Source of the DNA: Dyadobacter sp. SG02
GTDB lineage: Bacteria; Bacteroidota; Bacteroidia; Cytophagales; Spirosomataceae
Assembly (NCBI RefSeq): GCF_900109045.1
Contig: NZ_FNYL01000007.1
Coordinates: forward strand, 310,001-374,000
Direction of reading: 5' to 3'
DNA: 64,000 bases
The first letter of the stretch is position 1. Every line of letters starts with the position of its first letter. The position numbers and the translations under genes were made by a program. Below are positions 48,293 through 58,200 of this stretch, one piece after another. Under the pieces are notes generated by a model that was not told the origin of the DNA, made no database searches, and saw only the letters and a program-made list of their open reading frames with translations.

Positions 48293-49171
48293 TCAGAGCG
48301 TCGGGTCGCCTTTGATGTACCCGAGCGATTTCAGGAAAACATCCGTGTCGCGGAGCGTTTTAATGAACCATTCGCCCCGGTTGAAAAACCCGTGCGGCTG
48401 CTCCGGGTAAAGGATAAGCTCGCCGCGGGTGCCGGCTTCGGTCAGTTTCGCTTTGTAGGCCCCGGCCGTGGCTACGGATACCAGTTTGTCTTTCGTCCCC
48501 AGCATGATGAGGGTAGGAGCAGCGCCTTTCCGGATGTTGTGGTAAGGAGATATCTCGGTATAGCGCGCGCCGATGCGGTCGTAGCCATATTCGCCCGGAC
48601 CGTTGTTGAATACCGGGTTGAAAAGCACCAGCGCATTGGGCCGTGCGCTGATGGCGGCATTTTCGGATGGTTCGTCGAGCTTCGTCAGGTCGGTAGCGGC
48701 CGCCACATGCCCACCTGCCGACCCGCCGGCAGCTACAATGCGGTCCGGATCGATGCCCAACTCGCCCGCGTGCGCGCGAACGTACCGGATCGCTGATTTA
48801 CCATCGGCCACGGCTTCAAAAGGTGTCGTGTGATGCCTCGATTGCACGCGATAATCGGCCAGGATGGCCACCATCCCGCGGGATGCGAGGTAAACGGCCT
48901 GTTTCTGAAACTGACCAATATTTCCGCCGATCCACCCGCCGCCGAAAAAGAAGACAATGGCCGGGTACTTTTTCCCGGTTTCGAATCCAGCCGGTTTGAA
49001 AACCCGCAACGTCAGGCTCAGCGTATCGACTTTTTTGTAAACTAATACCTGGGGAATGGTATCCTGCGCGGTCTGGGCGTGCAAAGGAGCCAGACTGCAC
49101 AGGATTATTAGTGATGTGAACTTTAAAAGCAATAATTTTTTACAAAACAGAAAAGGCATCGGGTTCAGCAT
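48293..49171 (-). CDS. Exported alpha/beta-hydrolase esterase
   Basis: A 292-residue alpha/beta-hydrolase. The signal peptide ends at LAPLHAQ. The oxyanion motif reads FFFGGGWIGG (residues 74-83), where the usual His of HGGGW is Phe. The nucleophile motif is AAGGSAGGHVAAAT (Ser141), with Asp and His expected in GTKDKLVSVAT and PEQPHGFF. Esterases of this BD-FAE type often remove acetyl groups from sugars. It is the last gene of a minus-strand unit with a sulfatase (24-base gap), so both enzymes may act on the same glycan. Confidence 0.83.
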   Translation of the reverse strand: MLNPMPFLFCKKLLLLKFTSLIILCSLAPLHAQTAQDTIPQVLVYKKVDTLSLTLRVFKPAGFETGKKYPAIVFFFGGGWIGGNIGQFQKQAVYLASRGMVAILADYRVQSRHHTTPFEAVADGKSAIRYVRAHAGELGIDPDRIVAAGGSAGGHVAAATDLTKLDEPSENAAISARPNALVLFNPVFNNGPGEYGYDRIGARYTEISPYHNIRKGAAPTLIMLGTKDKLVSVATAGAYKAKLTEAGTRGELILYPEQPHGFFNRGEWFIKTLRDTDVFLKSLGYIKGDPTL

Positions 49172-49195
49172 TGGACTGTTGGTTTGTAATGTCTG

Positions 49196-51067
49196 TTATT
49201 TGCCGGCGGCAGGCTGTTGCTGTTGCGTGGGCTGCGGCAGGCGGCGTTTAAGAACGTCATCCCACGTAATGTAAGGGTAGATATTGTATTTTTTGGCCTG
49301 CTCTTCAAAAAGCGCTTTCAACTCTTCCAGTTTCTTCGGGTTCTTTTGGGCAAGATCGATGCGCTCGTTGAAATCCTCGTTCAGGTTATAGAGCTGCCAG
49401 TCGTTGTTATCCGGATTAGCGACGCTGATCGCGCTTACGAGGTTACCAGCAGGTGCCGAGGTCGGTTTGTAGGCAAATGCGGCTTTCCAGCCATCCTGGT
49501 AGATCGATCGCGATCCGAAAATGTAATAGTACTGTATTTTATGGCGCGAAGCAGCCCGTGCGTCATTGATCGAGTAGGCCAGCGAAGTACCGTGGATTTC
49601 GTCCTGCTTAATGCCCCTGATGACCTCCGGCGCTTTAATGCCTGTAATTTCCAGGGTAGTAGGCAGCAGGTCGATCACGTGGCCGTACTGGGTGCGGATG
49701 CCGCCTTTTTCGGTAATGCCTTTGGGATAGAATGCGATAAGCGGGTTGCGTGTGCCGCCTTCCGAATGCGCATCCTGCTTCCAGTATTTGAATGGCGTGT
49801 TGGCAGCCTGTGCCCAACCGAGGGGATAATTAGCATTGGTACCTTCCGGCGAGCCGATCAGGTCGATCTGCGCCAGGTTGTTCTTAACCTGCTCTGCCTC
49901 CAAAAGCGTTGCGGCAATAGCGGCAGCCGACGATCTGGCAATCACCCCGCCCAGCGCGCCTTCCTTGCTCGCCCCATTATCGCCGATCACCACCAAAATA
50001 AGCGTATTATCGAGCTGGTTGATCTTTTTGAGGTGGCTCACAATCCTTCCTACTTCATGGTCGGTGTAGGTCAGGTAGCCGGCATAAACCTCCATGAAAC
50101 GTGCATAAAGCTTCTTTTCATCCGCCGAAAGGCTCGCCCAGGCGCGGATGTTCGGGTTACGCTCGGGTAACACCACATTGGCCGGGATAATGCCTTGTTT
50201 CTTCTGCCGGGCAAAAACCTTCTCGCGGAATTCGTCCCAGCCGCCGTCGAATTGTCCTTTGTACTGGTCGCTCCATTCCTTCGCTACCTGGTGCGGCGCG
50301 TGGGTGGCGCCGGGGGCGTAGTACAGGAAGAACGGCTTGTTCGGCGCCGCCTTTTTCTGGCGGTCGATGAAGCTGATGGCCTTGTCGGTGATCTGGTCGT
50401 TCAGGTGGCGTCCATCCGGCGTCACGTGGGCATTGTCTTCGACGAGGTCAGGTTTGTACTGGTCGGTTTGCGAGCCGAGGAACCCGAAGAAATGGTCGAA
50501 ACCCTTGCCCGAAGGCCAGCGGTCGAACGGACCGGCATCGGTAGCGTCCTGATCGGGCGTGAGACCGTATTTGCCGACGGCGAAAGTGTTGTAACCCGCC
50601 TCGCGCAGGATTTCGGCAACGGTACCCTTGTCGGAAGGAATGCGACCATCCCAACCCGGAAAGCCAAAAGACGACCACGTGTGCGAGAACCCGCCCTCAT
50701 GCACCGCATGCTGGTTACGCCCGGTAAGCAGGGCCGCGCGGGTGGGGGCGCAAATGGCAGCCGTGTGGAAATTGGTATACCGCAGGCCATTATTCGCCAG
50801 GCTGTCGAAAGTAGGTGTGCGGATCACCCCGCCGAATGTGCTCGTGGCCCCGAAACCGACGTCGTCGAGCAAAACCCACACCACATTGGGAGCTCCGGCC
50901 GGGGCTTTGACAGGGTTCGTCCATACTTCCTTCGATTCGGCGAGCGTCTTGCCTACCGTGCCGGTAAATGGCTGCTGCTGTTGCGTAATGTTCTGTGCGG
51001 ACGTGCGCGAAGCCAGGCCGGCTGCCAGTAATGCCGCGAAAAGTAATTTTTGAGAGTGCATATGCAA
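49196..51067 (-). CDS. Exported arylsulfatase (AtsA-like)
   Basis: A 623-residue sulfatase with a signal peptide 1-25 (ending GLASRTSAQ). It contains NVVWVLLDDVGFGATSTFGG, the formylglycine site TAAICAPTRAALLTGR (Cys106) and a HAPHQVAKEW segment. This layout, with a large C-terminal region, is typical of type I arylsulfatases related to Pseudomonas AtsA. The Gln-rich N- and C-terminal segments (NITQQQQPFTGT; QPTQQQQPAAGK) are unusual and could be linkers. It lies 20 bases downstream of a DoxX-like membrane gene and 24 bases upstream of the esterase. The natural sulfate ester is unknown. Confidence 0.87.
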   Translation of the reverse strand: MHMHSQKLLFAALLAAGLASRTSAQNITQQQQPFTGTVGKTLAESKEVWTNPVKAPAGAPNVVWVLLDDVGFGATSTFGGVIRTPTFDSLANNGLRYTNFHTAAICAPTRAALLTGRNQHAVHEGGFSHTWSSFGFPGWDGRIPSDKGTVAEILREAGYNTFAVGKYGLTPDQDATDAGPFDRWPSGKGFDHFFGFLGSQTDQYKPDLVEDNAHVTPDGRHLNDQITDKAISFIDRQKKAAPNKPFFLYYAPGATHAPHQVAKEWSDQYKGQFDGGWDEFREKVFARQKKQGIIPANVVLPERNPNIRAWASLSADEKKLYARFMEVYAGYLTYTDHEVGRIVSHLKKINQLDNTLILVVIGDNGASKEGALGGVIARSSAAAIAATLLEAEQVKNNLAQIDLIGSPEGTNANYPLGWAQAANTPFKYWKQDAHSEGGTRNPLIAFYPKGITEKGGIRTQYGHVIDLLPTTLEITGIKAPEVIRGIKQDEIHGTSLAYSINDARAASRHKIQYYYIFGSRSIYQDGWKAAFAYKPTSAPAGNLVSAISVANPDNNDWQLYNLNEDFNERIDLAQKNPKKLEELKALFEEQAKKYNIYPYITWDDVLKRRLPQPTQQQQPAAGK

Positions 51068-51087
51068 AATGTTTAATGAAACAGTAC

Positions 51088-52431
51088 CTATTTTCTTATC
51101 TCTTCCAATGGGTATTTCTTTTCTACTTTATTCAGAACCACGAACAGGGAATCGCGGCCCTCATTCACGCCCCGGAGAATGTACCTTCCAGGCACGGGCT
51201 GCTCATAATGCAGCGTGATATGCGCCGCCGTGTCGATGCGGTTGTGCAAATGGAACACTTTGTTGACCGTATCGGCCTTGTAACCATAATAGTAGCGGCC
51301 GATATTGCCGTAGTATTCCGTCGTCCGCACCGCATTGCGCGTATCGAGCCGAAAGTTTTTGTTCACTTTAATGCTGATCGTATTGAATTTCTCGAAGATC
51401 ACATTTTCCCATCGCACCGAATCGGTAGGCGAAGGTGCCAGCAGCTCGTTGTTCAGACGGAACTCGGTCACCTTGTAGAGGCCGGTCGCGGATGCCAGTC
51501 CATCGTCGAGAGGCAGCTTAAACGACTTGCCGCTGGCGTAAAGCTGCCCGTAACTGAACCCCCTGAAAAGCACGAAAAAGAATACAAATCCGTATTTAAA
51601 AGCGACCCTGACGCGGTTGGGCCATTCGTGACGGAAACGGAATGCAGGTACGAACGTCAGCGCCACGGCGCGGTGCCCGATCAGGATTTCGTAGAACTTG
51701 CGGCTGTCGCGGACAAGCAACAGCAGTGATAGTGATAGCAAATGCAAGCTGGTAAGCTCCACACCGGCATCGTAGCCGATATTGACAAACCAGATCGGCA
51801 GCAGGATCGCCACCATCATCAATGCGCCTAGTGTAGTCGTGCGACGGAAGAGCAACAGCACCGTCGCCACCAGTTCGAATATCCCCGCAAATACTTCGAA
51901 AAACGGGGATACGCCGGTAGTTAGCCAGTACAACTTGCCCGGCGTGAAATCGCCGAGGTTGGTATTGAGCTGGCTGATCGTCGGAAAAGGCATCTGCACC
52001 GGAAATACTTTGGCCCAGGCAAACCACGACATTCTCAGCACGACCCCGTAACGCGCCGCCGCGTAAAACCAGTAATACAGCTTCTCAAAATCCTGACGCC
52101 GGCGATCGATCAGGTCCCAGCCCAACCCGGCAGCAATGCAGACCAGTACCGTAATCCACCAGCCCGTATAGTTTTTACCTTCCTGACTGGCAAAAAACCA
52201 GGGCTTGTTTTGGGAAATCACATCCAGCCAGCGGAAGGGATAGGAATTAACATTAAACCCGGCATCGAAGTCCTGCCTGTAAAACTCCGGGTTGAAAGGG
52301 ATCGTACTGATCACCGCATAAATCAATGCTGCGCGTAAAAGGATTTTTTCATACGGCTTCCACACAGAGGCCGGTAATGGTGTAGAATCGGGCATAAGTA
52401 AAAACAGGTATTTACGGCGCAAATTAGCCAT
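51088..52431 (-). CDS. DoxX-like multi-pass membrane protein
   Basis: A 447-residue membrane protein. About six hydrophobic segments occupy residues 25-315 (LLRAALIYAVIS, WWITVLVCIAAGLGW, VFAGIFELVATVLLLFRRTT, MMVAILLPIWFVNIGYD, LLSLSLLLLVRD, FVFFFVLFRGFSY). The C-terminal 130 residues are soluble and beta-rich. A glycine-rich core (YWLTTGVSPFFEVFAGIFEL) resembles DoxX-like quinone-related small proteins, but the protein is much longer than usual. It begins the unit that includes the sulfatase, 20 bases downstream. The start could also be codon 13 (MPDSTPLPAS). Function not assigned. Confidence 0.72.
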   Translation of the reverse strand: MANLRRKYLFLLMPDSTPLPASVWKPYEKILLRAALIYAVISTIPFNPEFYRQDFDAGFNVNSYPFRWLDVISQNKPWFFASQEGKNYTGWWITVLVCIAAGLGWDLIDRRRQDFEKLYYWFYAAARYGVVLRMSWFAWAKVFPVQMPFPTISQLNTNLGDFTPGKLYWLTTGVSPFFEVFAGIFELVATVLLLFRRTTTLGALMMVAILLPIWFVNIGYDAGVELTSLHLLSLSLLLLVRDSRKFYEILIGHRAVALTFVPAFRFRHEWPNRVRVAFKYGFVFFFVLFRGFSYGQLYASGKSFKLPLDDGLASATGLYKVTEFRLNNELLAPSPTDSVRWENVIFEKFNTISIKVNKNFRLDTRNAVRTTEYYGNIGRYYYGYKADTVNKVFHLHNRIDTAAHITLHYEQPVPGRYILRGVNEGRDSLFVVLNKVEKKYPLEEIRK

Positions 52432-52629
52432 TTTTCATTTTAACCAATTTAATCTATAAAATAAATAGACTAATATTCTGGAATGATACCACCAATAAGG
52501 GAATGATCGAATTTTGAATGAGCCGCCGTGAAACTGGCATCCGCGGACAATCCAATTTAACCGCACCTTCTACCCGCCCCAAGCAACTTTAACATTTCAT
52601 TAACCTTCTTTAACAAGTCCTTTAAAAAG

Positions 52630-52659
52630 TCCGGCACAAAAGCTTTTAGATTTGCCGGA
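52630..52659. promoter_or_regulatory. Nested palindrome overlapping the propeller-gene promoter
   Basis: TCCGGCA (52630-52636) and TGCCGGA (52653-52659) enclose AAAAGCTTTT (52638-52647). A -7 box TAGATTTG lies at 52647-52654, 28 bases before the start codon. The overlap suggests an operator or a 5' hairpin. Confidence 0.55.
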
Positions 52660-52681
52660 GTCCTTGATAACCAAAAGAAAA

Positions 52682-53725
52682 ATGAAGAAATGTGTATGCT
52701 CGTTTGCATTGTTGCTATTTGTGTCCGGCACGTGGTGCCACGGACAAATTACAACGAACCTGCCCAAGTCCGATACTGCGGGTATCATCAGTTCCCATGG
52801 TCCCAGCGCCATCACGAGGAACATCATACAGGACCGAAAGGGTAATATCTGGATGGCCGCATTTGACGGGATCTTTCGGTACGACGGGAAATCGTTCACC
52901 AATATCACAAGCAAAGTCAGTTCGGCCCGCTTCTTTTCCGTTTTGGAGGACAGGAAGGGCAACTTTTGGTTCGGTACGATTGGTTCAGGCGTTTTTTATT
53001 ACGATCCCAATCGGGCAGATGATAAAACGTTTCAGCATTTCACAAAGCAACAAGGGCTGATCGACGACCAGGTGCCCCATATTTATGAAGATAAAAGCGG
53101 CAATATCTGGTTCGGCACGTTGAAAGGACTTAGCCGCTACGATGGGAAGCAGTTTCGGAATTACCGGGCGAATTTGGGGCCGGCTTTCACGAGTCTGGAA
53201 TCAGGAGATCTTCCGCCTGATGACCATGATGACGTAAATGCTATTGTCGAGGACAAAAACGGGAAGTTTTGGCTTGGCACAAGGGGGAATGCCCGCGTTT
53301 ACGATGGGAAAATATCTTCGGTCCTTGTCCATAACGGGCAAACGTTTACAAATGTCCGTACGATCATCGAAGATAGTAAGGGCAATGTCTGGCTGGCGGG
53401 ACAGGATGGGCTTTGGCGTTACGACGGCATTACATTTACCAATATCTCGGATGATTTTGTGGGTTATGTCTATGAAGACAGGAAGGGAAATATCTGGACG
53501 AGTTCGGAAAATGCCGTAAGTGGAAAATGGGGGATTTCCAGGTACGATAAAAATACCTTGTCGGACAAAAAGCCAACCGCCATCAAAATAGCGTCGGAAT
53601 ACGGTGTTAATGAACGAATGACTTTTGGAATCCTGGAAGCTAATGATGGAAGCATCTGGTTTGGTTCCCTGGACGGTGTGTATCGTTATGATGGAAATTC
53701 CATTAAGGGTTTTAAAAGGAAATAG
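52682..53725 (+). CDS. Stand-alone seven-repeat two-component-regulator propeller protein
   Basis: A 347-residue exported protein (signal peptide MKKCVCSFALLLFVSGTWCHG). ATG 52682 is chosen because an earlier start at 52652 lies inside the -7 box. Seven repeats follow the pattern I.ED..GN.WFGT..GL.RYDG..F.N, for example IIQDRKGNIWMAAFDGIFRY and IYEDKSGNIWFGTLKGLSRY. This is the Reg_prop blade found as the periplasmic sensor half of hybrid two-component systems. Here it has no membrane helix, kinase or DNA-binding domain. It may deliver a ligand or serve as an accessory sensor for the SusCD gene pair on its right. Confidence 0.83.
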   Translation: MKKCVCSFALLLFVSGTWCHGQITTNLPKSDTAGIISSHGPSAITRNIIQDRKGNIWMAAFDGIFRYDGKSFTNITSKVSSARFFSVLEDRKGNFWFGTIGSGVFYYDPNRADDKTFQHFTKQQGLIDDQVPHIYEDKSGNIWFGTLKGLSRYDGKQFRNYRANLGPAFTSLESGDLPPDDHDDVNAIVEDKNGKFWLGTRGNARVYDGKISSVLVHNGQTFTNVRTIIEDSKGNVWLAGQDGLWRYDGITFTNISDDFVGYVYEDRKGNIWTSSENAVSGKWGISRYDKNTLSDKKPTAIKIASEYGVNERMTFGILEANDGSIWFGSLDGVYRYDGNSIKGFKRK

Positions 53726-53760
53726 GGCAGCGGGCGATCATTCGAAGGCTTTTCCTGCAT

Positions 53761-53803
53761 ACGACAAAGCCAGGTAATCATGAAGATTGCCTGGCTTTGT
53801 CGT
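53761..53803. terminator. Bidirectional terminator between propeller gene and susD-like gene
   Basis: A 19-base stem (53761-53779 with 53785-53803, one mismatch) encloses a 5-base loop. It lies between convergent genes. Confidence 0.85.
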
Positions 53804-53828
53804 GATAGGTAGTTGCTCAGTTCAGTGT

Positions 53829-55259
53829 CTACTTATATCCCTCATTCTGCTTCAAACTTGGGTTACGGTCAATCTCGCTCTGCGGGAGTGGGAAGAGTAC
53901 CTGGTAATCGAATGCCGTTTTCCCGCGACCTTTGGCCATTTCTATAAACTTGTCATGACGGATCAGATCTTGTCGGCGGAGTTCCTCGGTGAAGAATTCC
54001 CAACCACGCTCTTTGAGAATGTGTGCCCGCAATGCGTCTTTGGAGGCAAATGTCGAAACGGAAAGGGCAGTGAGGCCGGCTTTCACGCGTACCTGATTGA
54101 TGAGATCTACCGCGGCCTGGGTAGGACCTTCGAGCTCGTTCAATGCCTCGGCTTTGCTGAGCAGGATGTCGGCATAGCGAACGACGGGGAAATCGTTGCC
54201 GAGGTCGGCGCCGGTGGCGGGGAGGTCTTCTTCGAATTTAAAGCTCCGCTTATCGTCCTGGCCAAGCACGATGTGTTTGCCATTCAAATCGTCGTATTCG
54301 GTCAGGAATGCTTCTCGGCGCTGGTCTTTGGGGTCGAAAGAGTCGTAGAAGCCGGATAATGTTTTAAGCTGCGTTGCGTAGTTGGCTTTCGTCGCGCCCT
54401 TGTATTTGTAGTTCGGGGGCGCTGCGTGGGGCAGGTAGTTGGTACCCAGGCCCGGCTGCGCTACGTGCGGACGTACGTAAATGAACTCGCTGTTTTTCTC
54501 GTTGGCGAGTTTGAAAAGGTCCGTCCGGTTGGCCGAGTTGAAGAGACTGTACGTATTCAGGTCGATCACCTTTTGAGCGGTTTCGTTCGTTTTTTGCCAG
54601 TTTTTGTTGTTCAGGTAAAATTTGGTGAGAAATGCGAGTGCAGCCCCTTTGGTAGCACGGCCATATTGTTTCGCGGTAACGGGCAGGATATCGGCTACGG
54701 CGGTCAGTTCGTCGGTCACGAATTTGATAAACTCTTCCTTACCGGCACGCGCGGGACGATCTTCGCTGCTGCTTACGCTGTTGGTAATGAGTGGAGTAGG
54801 GCCAAAAAGGTCATAAAGCGAAATGTAGCCGCTGGCCCTGAGGAAACGCGCTTCGGCCACGATCTGCTTCTTCCGTTCGTCGTCGAAATCAATGTTGGGC
54901 ACATTGTCGATCACGAGGTTGGCTCGGTAAATGGCGCTGTAATAGCGGGTCCAGGCGGTGTCGAAAAACTCGTGGGAGGCATTCCATGTAAAGTCTTCGA
55001 GCGGCTGCGCGAGCCCGCGTAATCCGCCCTCGCGGATGATGATGAGGTCGGTAGTAACCTCGGCCATGACGAAAATATTCCGGAAGCCGTCGGTACCCTG
55101 CTTCTGTTCGAGGGCATAAGCGGCATTGAGCAACGCCTCGGCGTCGTCGGCGGTTTTGAAGAAATTATTGGGGCCAAAAGAAGAATAGACTTCCTCTTCA
55201 AGGGGTTTGTCGCAACCGGCGGCGCCCAGCAGCAGCAGTATATAAAGTAACTTTTTCAT
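53829..55259 (-). CDS. SusD/RagB-type outer-membrane lipoprotein
   Basis: A 476-residue SusD-like protein. The signal ends in the lipobox LLGAAGC (Cys16). The N-terminal helix bundle holds NNFFKTADDAEALLNAAYAL and ATFLRASGYISLYDLFGPTP-type segments (EARFLRASGYISLYDLFG). The C-terminus has VRYADILLSKAEALNELEGP, then RGWEFFTEELRRQDLIRHDK, the usual RagB/SusD end. It binds oligosaccharides at the cell surface and forms a lid over SusC. The SusC gene lies 14 bases upstream on the same strand. Confidence 0.92.
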   Translation of the reverse strand: MKKLLYILLLLGAAGCDKPLEEEVYSSFGPNNFFKTADDAEALLNAAYALEQKQGTDGFRNIFVMAEVTTDLIIIREGGLRGLAQPLEDFTWNASHEFFDTAWTRYYSAIYRANLVIDNVPNIDFDDERKKQIVAEARFLRASGYISLYDLFGPTPLITNSVSSSEDRPARAGKEEFIKFVTDELTAVADILPVTAKQYGRATKGAALAFLTKFYLNNKNWQKTNETAQKVIDLNTYSLFNSANRTDLFKLANEKNSEFIYVRPHVAQPGLGTNYLPHAAPPNYKYKGATKANYATQLKTLSGFYDSFDPKDQRREAFLTEYDDLNGKHIVLGQDDKRSFKFEEDLPATGADLGNDFPVVRYADILLSKAEALNELEGPTQAAVDLINQVRVKAGLTALSVSTFASKDALRAHILKERGWEFFTEELRRQDLIRHDKFIEMAKGRGKTAFDYQVLFPLPQSEIDRNPSLKQNEGYK

Positions 55260-55273
55260 TGTCTCACAGAATA

Positions 55274-58200
55274 TTAAAAATTGATGCTCACGCCCGCGGT
55301 ATAGGTGCGGGAAAGCGGGAATGCATTGTAATCGGCGCGCACGTTAGAGGTCCCGAAGGCACTTACTTCCGGGTCATAGCCGGTGTATTTGGTGATGGTG
55401 AACAAGTTCTGCCCGGTCAAGTACACCTGCAATCCTTTGATATGCTTCCATTTGGCCGATGGGAAGTTGTAAGTGAGCTGCACCGATTTTAGTCGTAAAT
55501 AAGAAGCATTCTCCACGGCCCGGCTGTTCACGTTGCTCGTGTAGGAAACTGCCACAGGTATACCCGAAGAATTGGCGTTGGTCGGGTTGGTCGCTGTCCA
55601 GCGGTCGGTGTAGCTTTCGGCGAGGCGGTTGCGACGGAAAGAGATCGGGTTCTCCGATTCGGTACGGTTGAGATTGAACATTTTGTTGCCCTGCACACCC
55701 TGGAAGAAGAACGAGAGGTTGAATGCCCCGTAAGAGAAATCGTTGTTAAGGCCGTAGGTGAACTTCGGGAAGGGAGAGCCGAGGATGGCCCGGTCGGCGG
55801 AGTTGATGGTGCCGTCCTTGTTCACATCACGGTATTTGTACTCGCCCGGGCGCGAGAGCGGCTGCGCGGATTTGGCGATATCTTCGCCGTGCTGGAACAC
55901 GCCGTCCACAATGTAGCCGTAGTAGGCATTCAGCGGATCGCCCTTGCGGATGATCGTGAAGTCATTGGTAAAACCGGCCGAACCACCCAGAATGTAAGGC
56001 AATGAACCCAAATCGGTCACCTCGTTTTTTACGACCGAGAAATTCACGCTCGATCGCCATGTGAAGGGCGCGGTAACATTGATGGAAGTCAGCGTGAAAT
56101 CAAAACCCGTGTTTTTCAGGCCGCCTACGTTTTTAAAGGTAGTGGAAAAACCGCTGGTCCGCGGAATGGGTAGTTGCAGAAGCAGGTCTCTGGTTTGTTT
56201 ATGGAAATAATCGATGCTACCCGATAAGCGGTTGGCAAACAGGCTGAAATCCACGCCAATATCGAGCTGAGTGGTGGTTTCCCATTTCAGATCGGGGTTG
56301 GGGAGCTGCGTGGTGGAAATGCCCACATAAGGCGCGCCGTCGAAAATAGCTTGCCCCTGCGGCCCGAGGAGCACGAGTGATTTGTAGCTGCCGATGTCCT
56401 GGTTACCGGTCACGCCGTAGCTGGCGCGAAGTTTCAGATCGGTCAACGCATTCACGTTTTTGAGAAAAAGCTCGTCCTTGATCCGCCAGCCGAGTGCTAC
56501 CGACGGGAAGACGCCGTATTTCTTGTTGTCGCCGAAGCGCGAGGAGCCGTCGGCGCGTATGGAAGCGGTAAGCAGGTATTTGTCGAGCAAATTGTAGTTC
56601 ACGCGACCGAGGTAGGATAGCAGCTGGTTCTTCGTCCGACCGGAGCCGAGCGAAAATGTGCTTTGTGCGCCCGCAGAGAGGTTATCCGTGCCCAATGCAT
56701 CGAGCGGGAAGTTCTGCGCACCGGCTGAAAGCGAGCTCACGACAAAGTCCTGATAGGTATAGCCGCCGAGGATTTCGAGCTGGTTATCCTTGTTGAGTGC
56801 CTTGCTGTACCGCGCGGTGAATTCGACGAGATTGTTGGAAGCATTGCTGGTGAGCACGCTGGCAATGCCTTTGGTGCCTTCGGCGCGCTTGGTAAGGCGT
56901 GACGTGAAAATATCGCGCCGTGAATCCTGGCGGTCGGTGCCGAAATTGATCTTGGCCGACAGCTCGGGGAGGAAGTAATATTCTGCAAAAACGCTGGCGA
57001 ATGTGCGGTTGGTGGTGGCGAAATCGCTCACTTCATTGGCAAGTCCCACGGGGTTTTCAAGGTTCACGATCTGCGTCTGCGTCCAGGTGCCATTCGGGTT
57101 TTTGATGGTAAGGGTAGGGTCCTGGAAAATGGCGGTGTTGATCACCCCCGCGCCCTCATTCACGCTCACGCCATTGGGCACGAAATCGTCCTTCACCTGG
57201 CTGGAATTAAGGTTTAAACCAAATTTAAACTTGTCACCCGTGTAGTTAAGGTTTACCCGGCCGACATACTTTTTAATGCCCGAACTGATGACCACGCCCT
57301 TCTGATCGAGGTAATTGAGCGAGGCGTAGTAAGTGAATTTGTCCTGTCCGCCGGAAAACGAAAGCTGGTGGTTTTGGAGATAACCTTTTTTAAAGATTTC
57401 ATCCTGCCAGTAAGTACCCTTGCCCACGGCGGCGATTTGCTCTGCCGAAAATTCAGGCGCCTGCTTCTGGTCGGCGCGGAGGTCGTTGAGCAGCGCCATG
57501 TATTGCTGTGCATTGAGCATCGGAACACGTTTGGTCACCTCCGACACCGCGCCGGAAAGTGCATAATTGACATTCAGTTTGCCCTTCGTGCCTTTTTTGG
57601 TGGTGATGAGAATAACCCCGTTTGCCCCCCGCGACCCGTAGATGGCCGTCGCCGAAGCATCTTTCAATATCTCTACCGACTCGATATCGTTCGGGTTCAA
57701 TGCATTGAGCGGGTTTCGGGGCGCCTGCTCGTTCACCAGTGTAGAACCCGGCACTACCGAGGCATTGTTTACCGGTAAACCGTCGATCACATACAGCGGC
57801 TCATTGCTGGCATTGATCGAGTTCGCGCCGCGGATACGGATCGTCACGCCACCGCCCGGCTCGGAGCTGGACTGCGTCACTTGCACACCCGCAGAGCGAC
57901 CGGCAATGAGTTGATCAACAGATGTTTGTACGCCTTTGTTAAAATCCTTGCTGTCCAGCGAATTCACGGAGCCTGTCAGATCGCGCTTTTTCTGGGTGCC
58001 ATACCCTACGACCACGAGCTCATTCAGTTGCCGGGTATCATCACTCAGCTGAACGTTGATCTGTGAACGTCCCTTGACTTCGAGCTCCTGGGTAATGTAG
58101 CCGATGGCCGAAAACACCAGCACGGCATCGCTCCCGGCGGCGATCTCGAACTTGCCGTCGGTATTGGTAGTAGTCCCGGTGGTGCTGTTTTTGACCAGGA

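Noticed and set aside
49217..51031. Long plus-strand frames (317 and 278 codons) opposite the fourth sulfatase
   Set aside because: They are shadows of the sulfatase, which carries the CAPTR site and a signal peptide.
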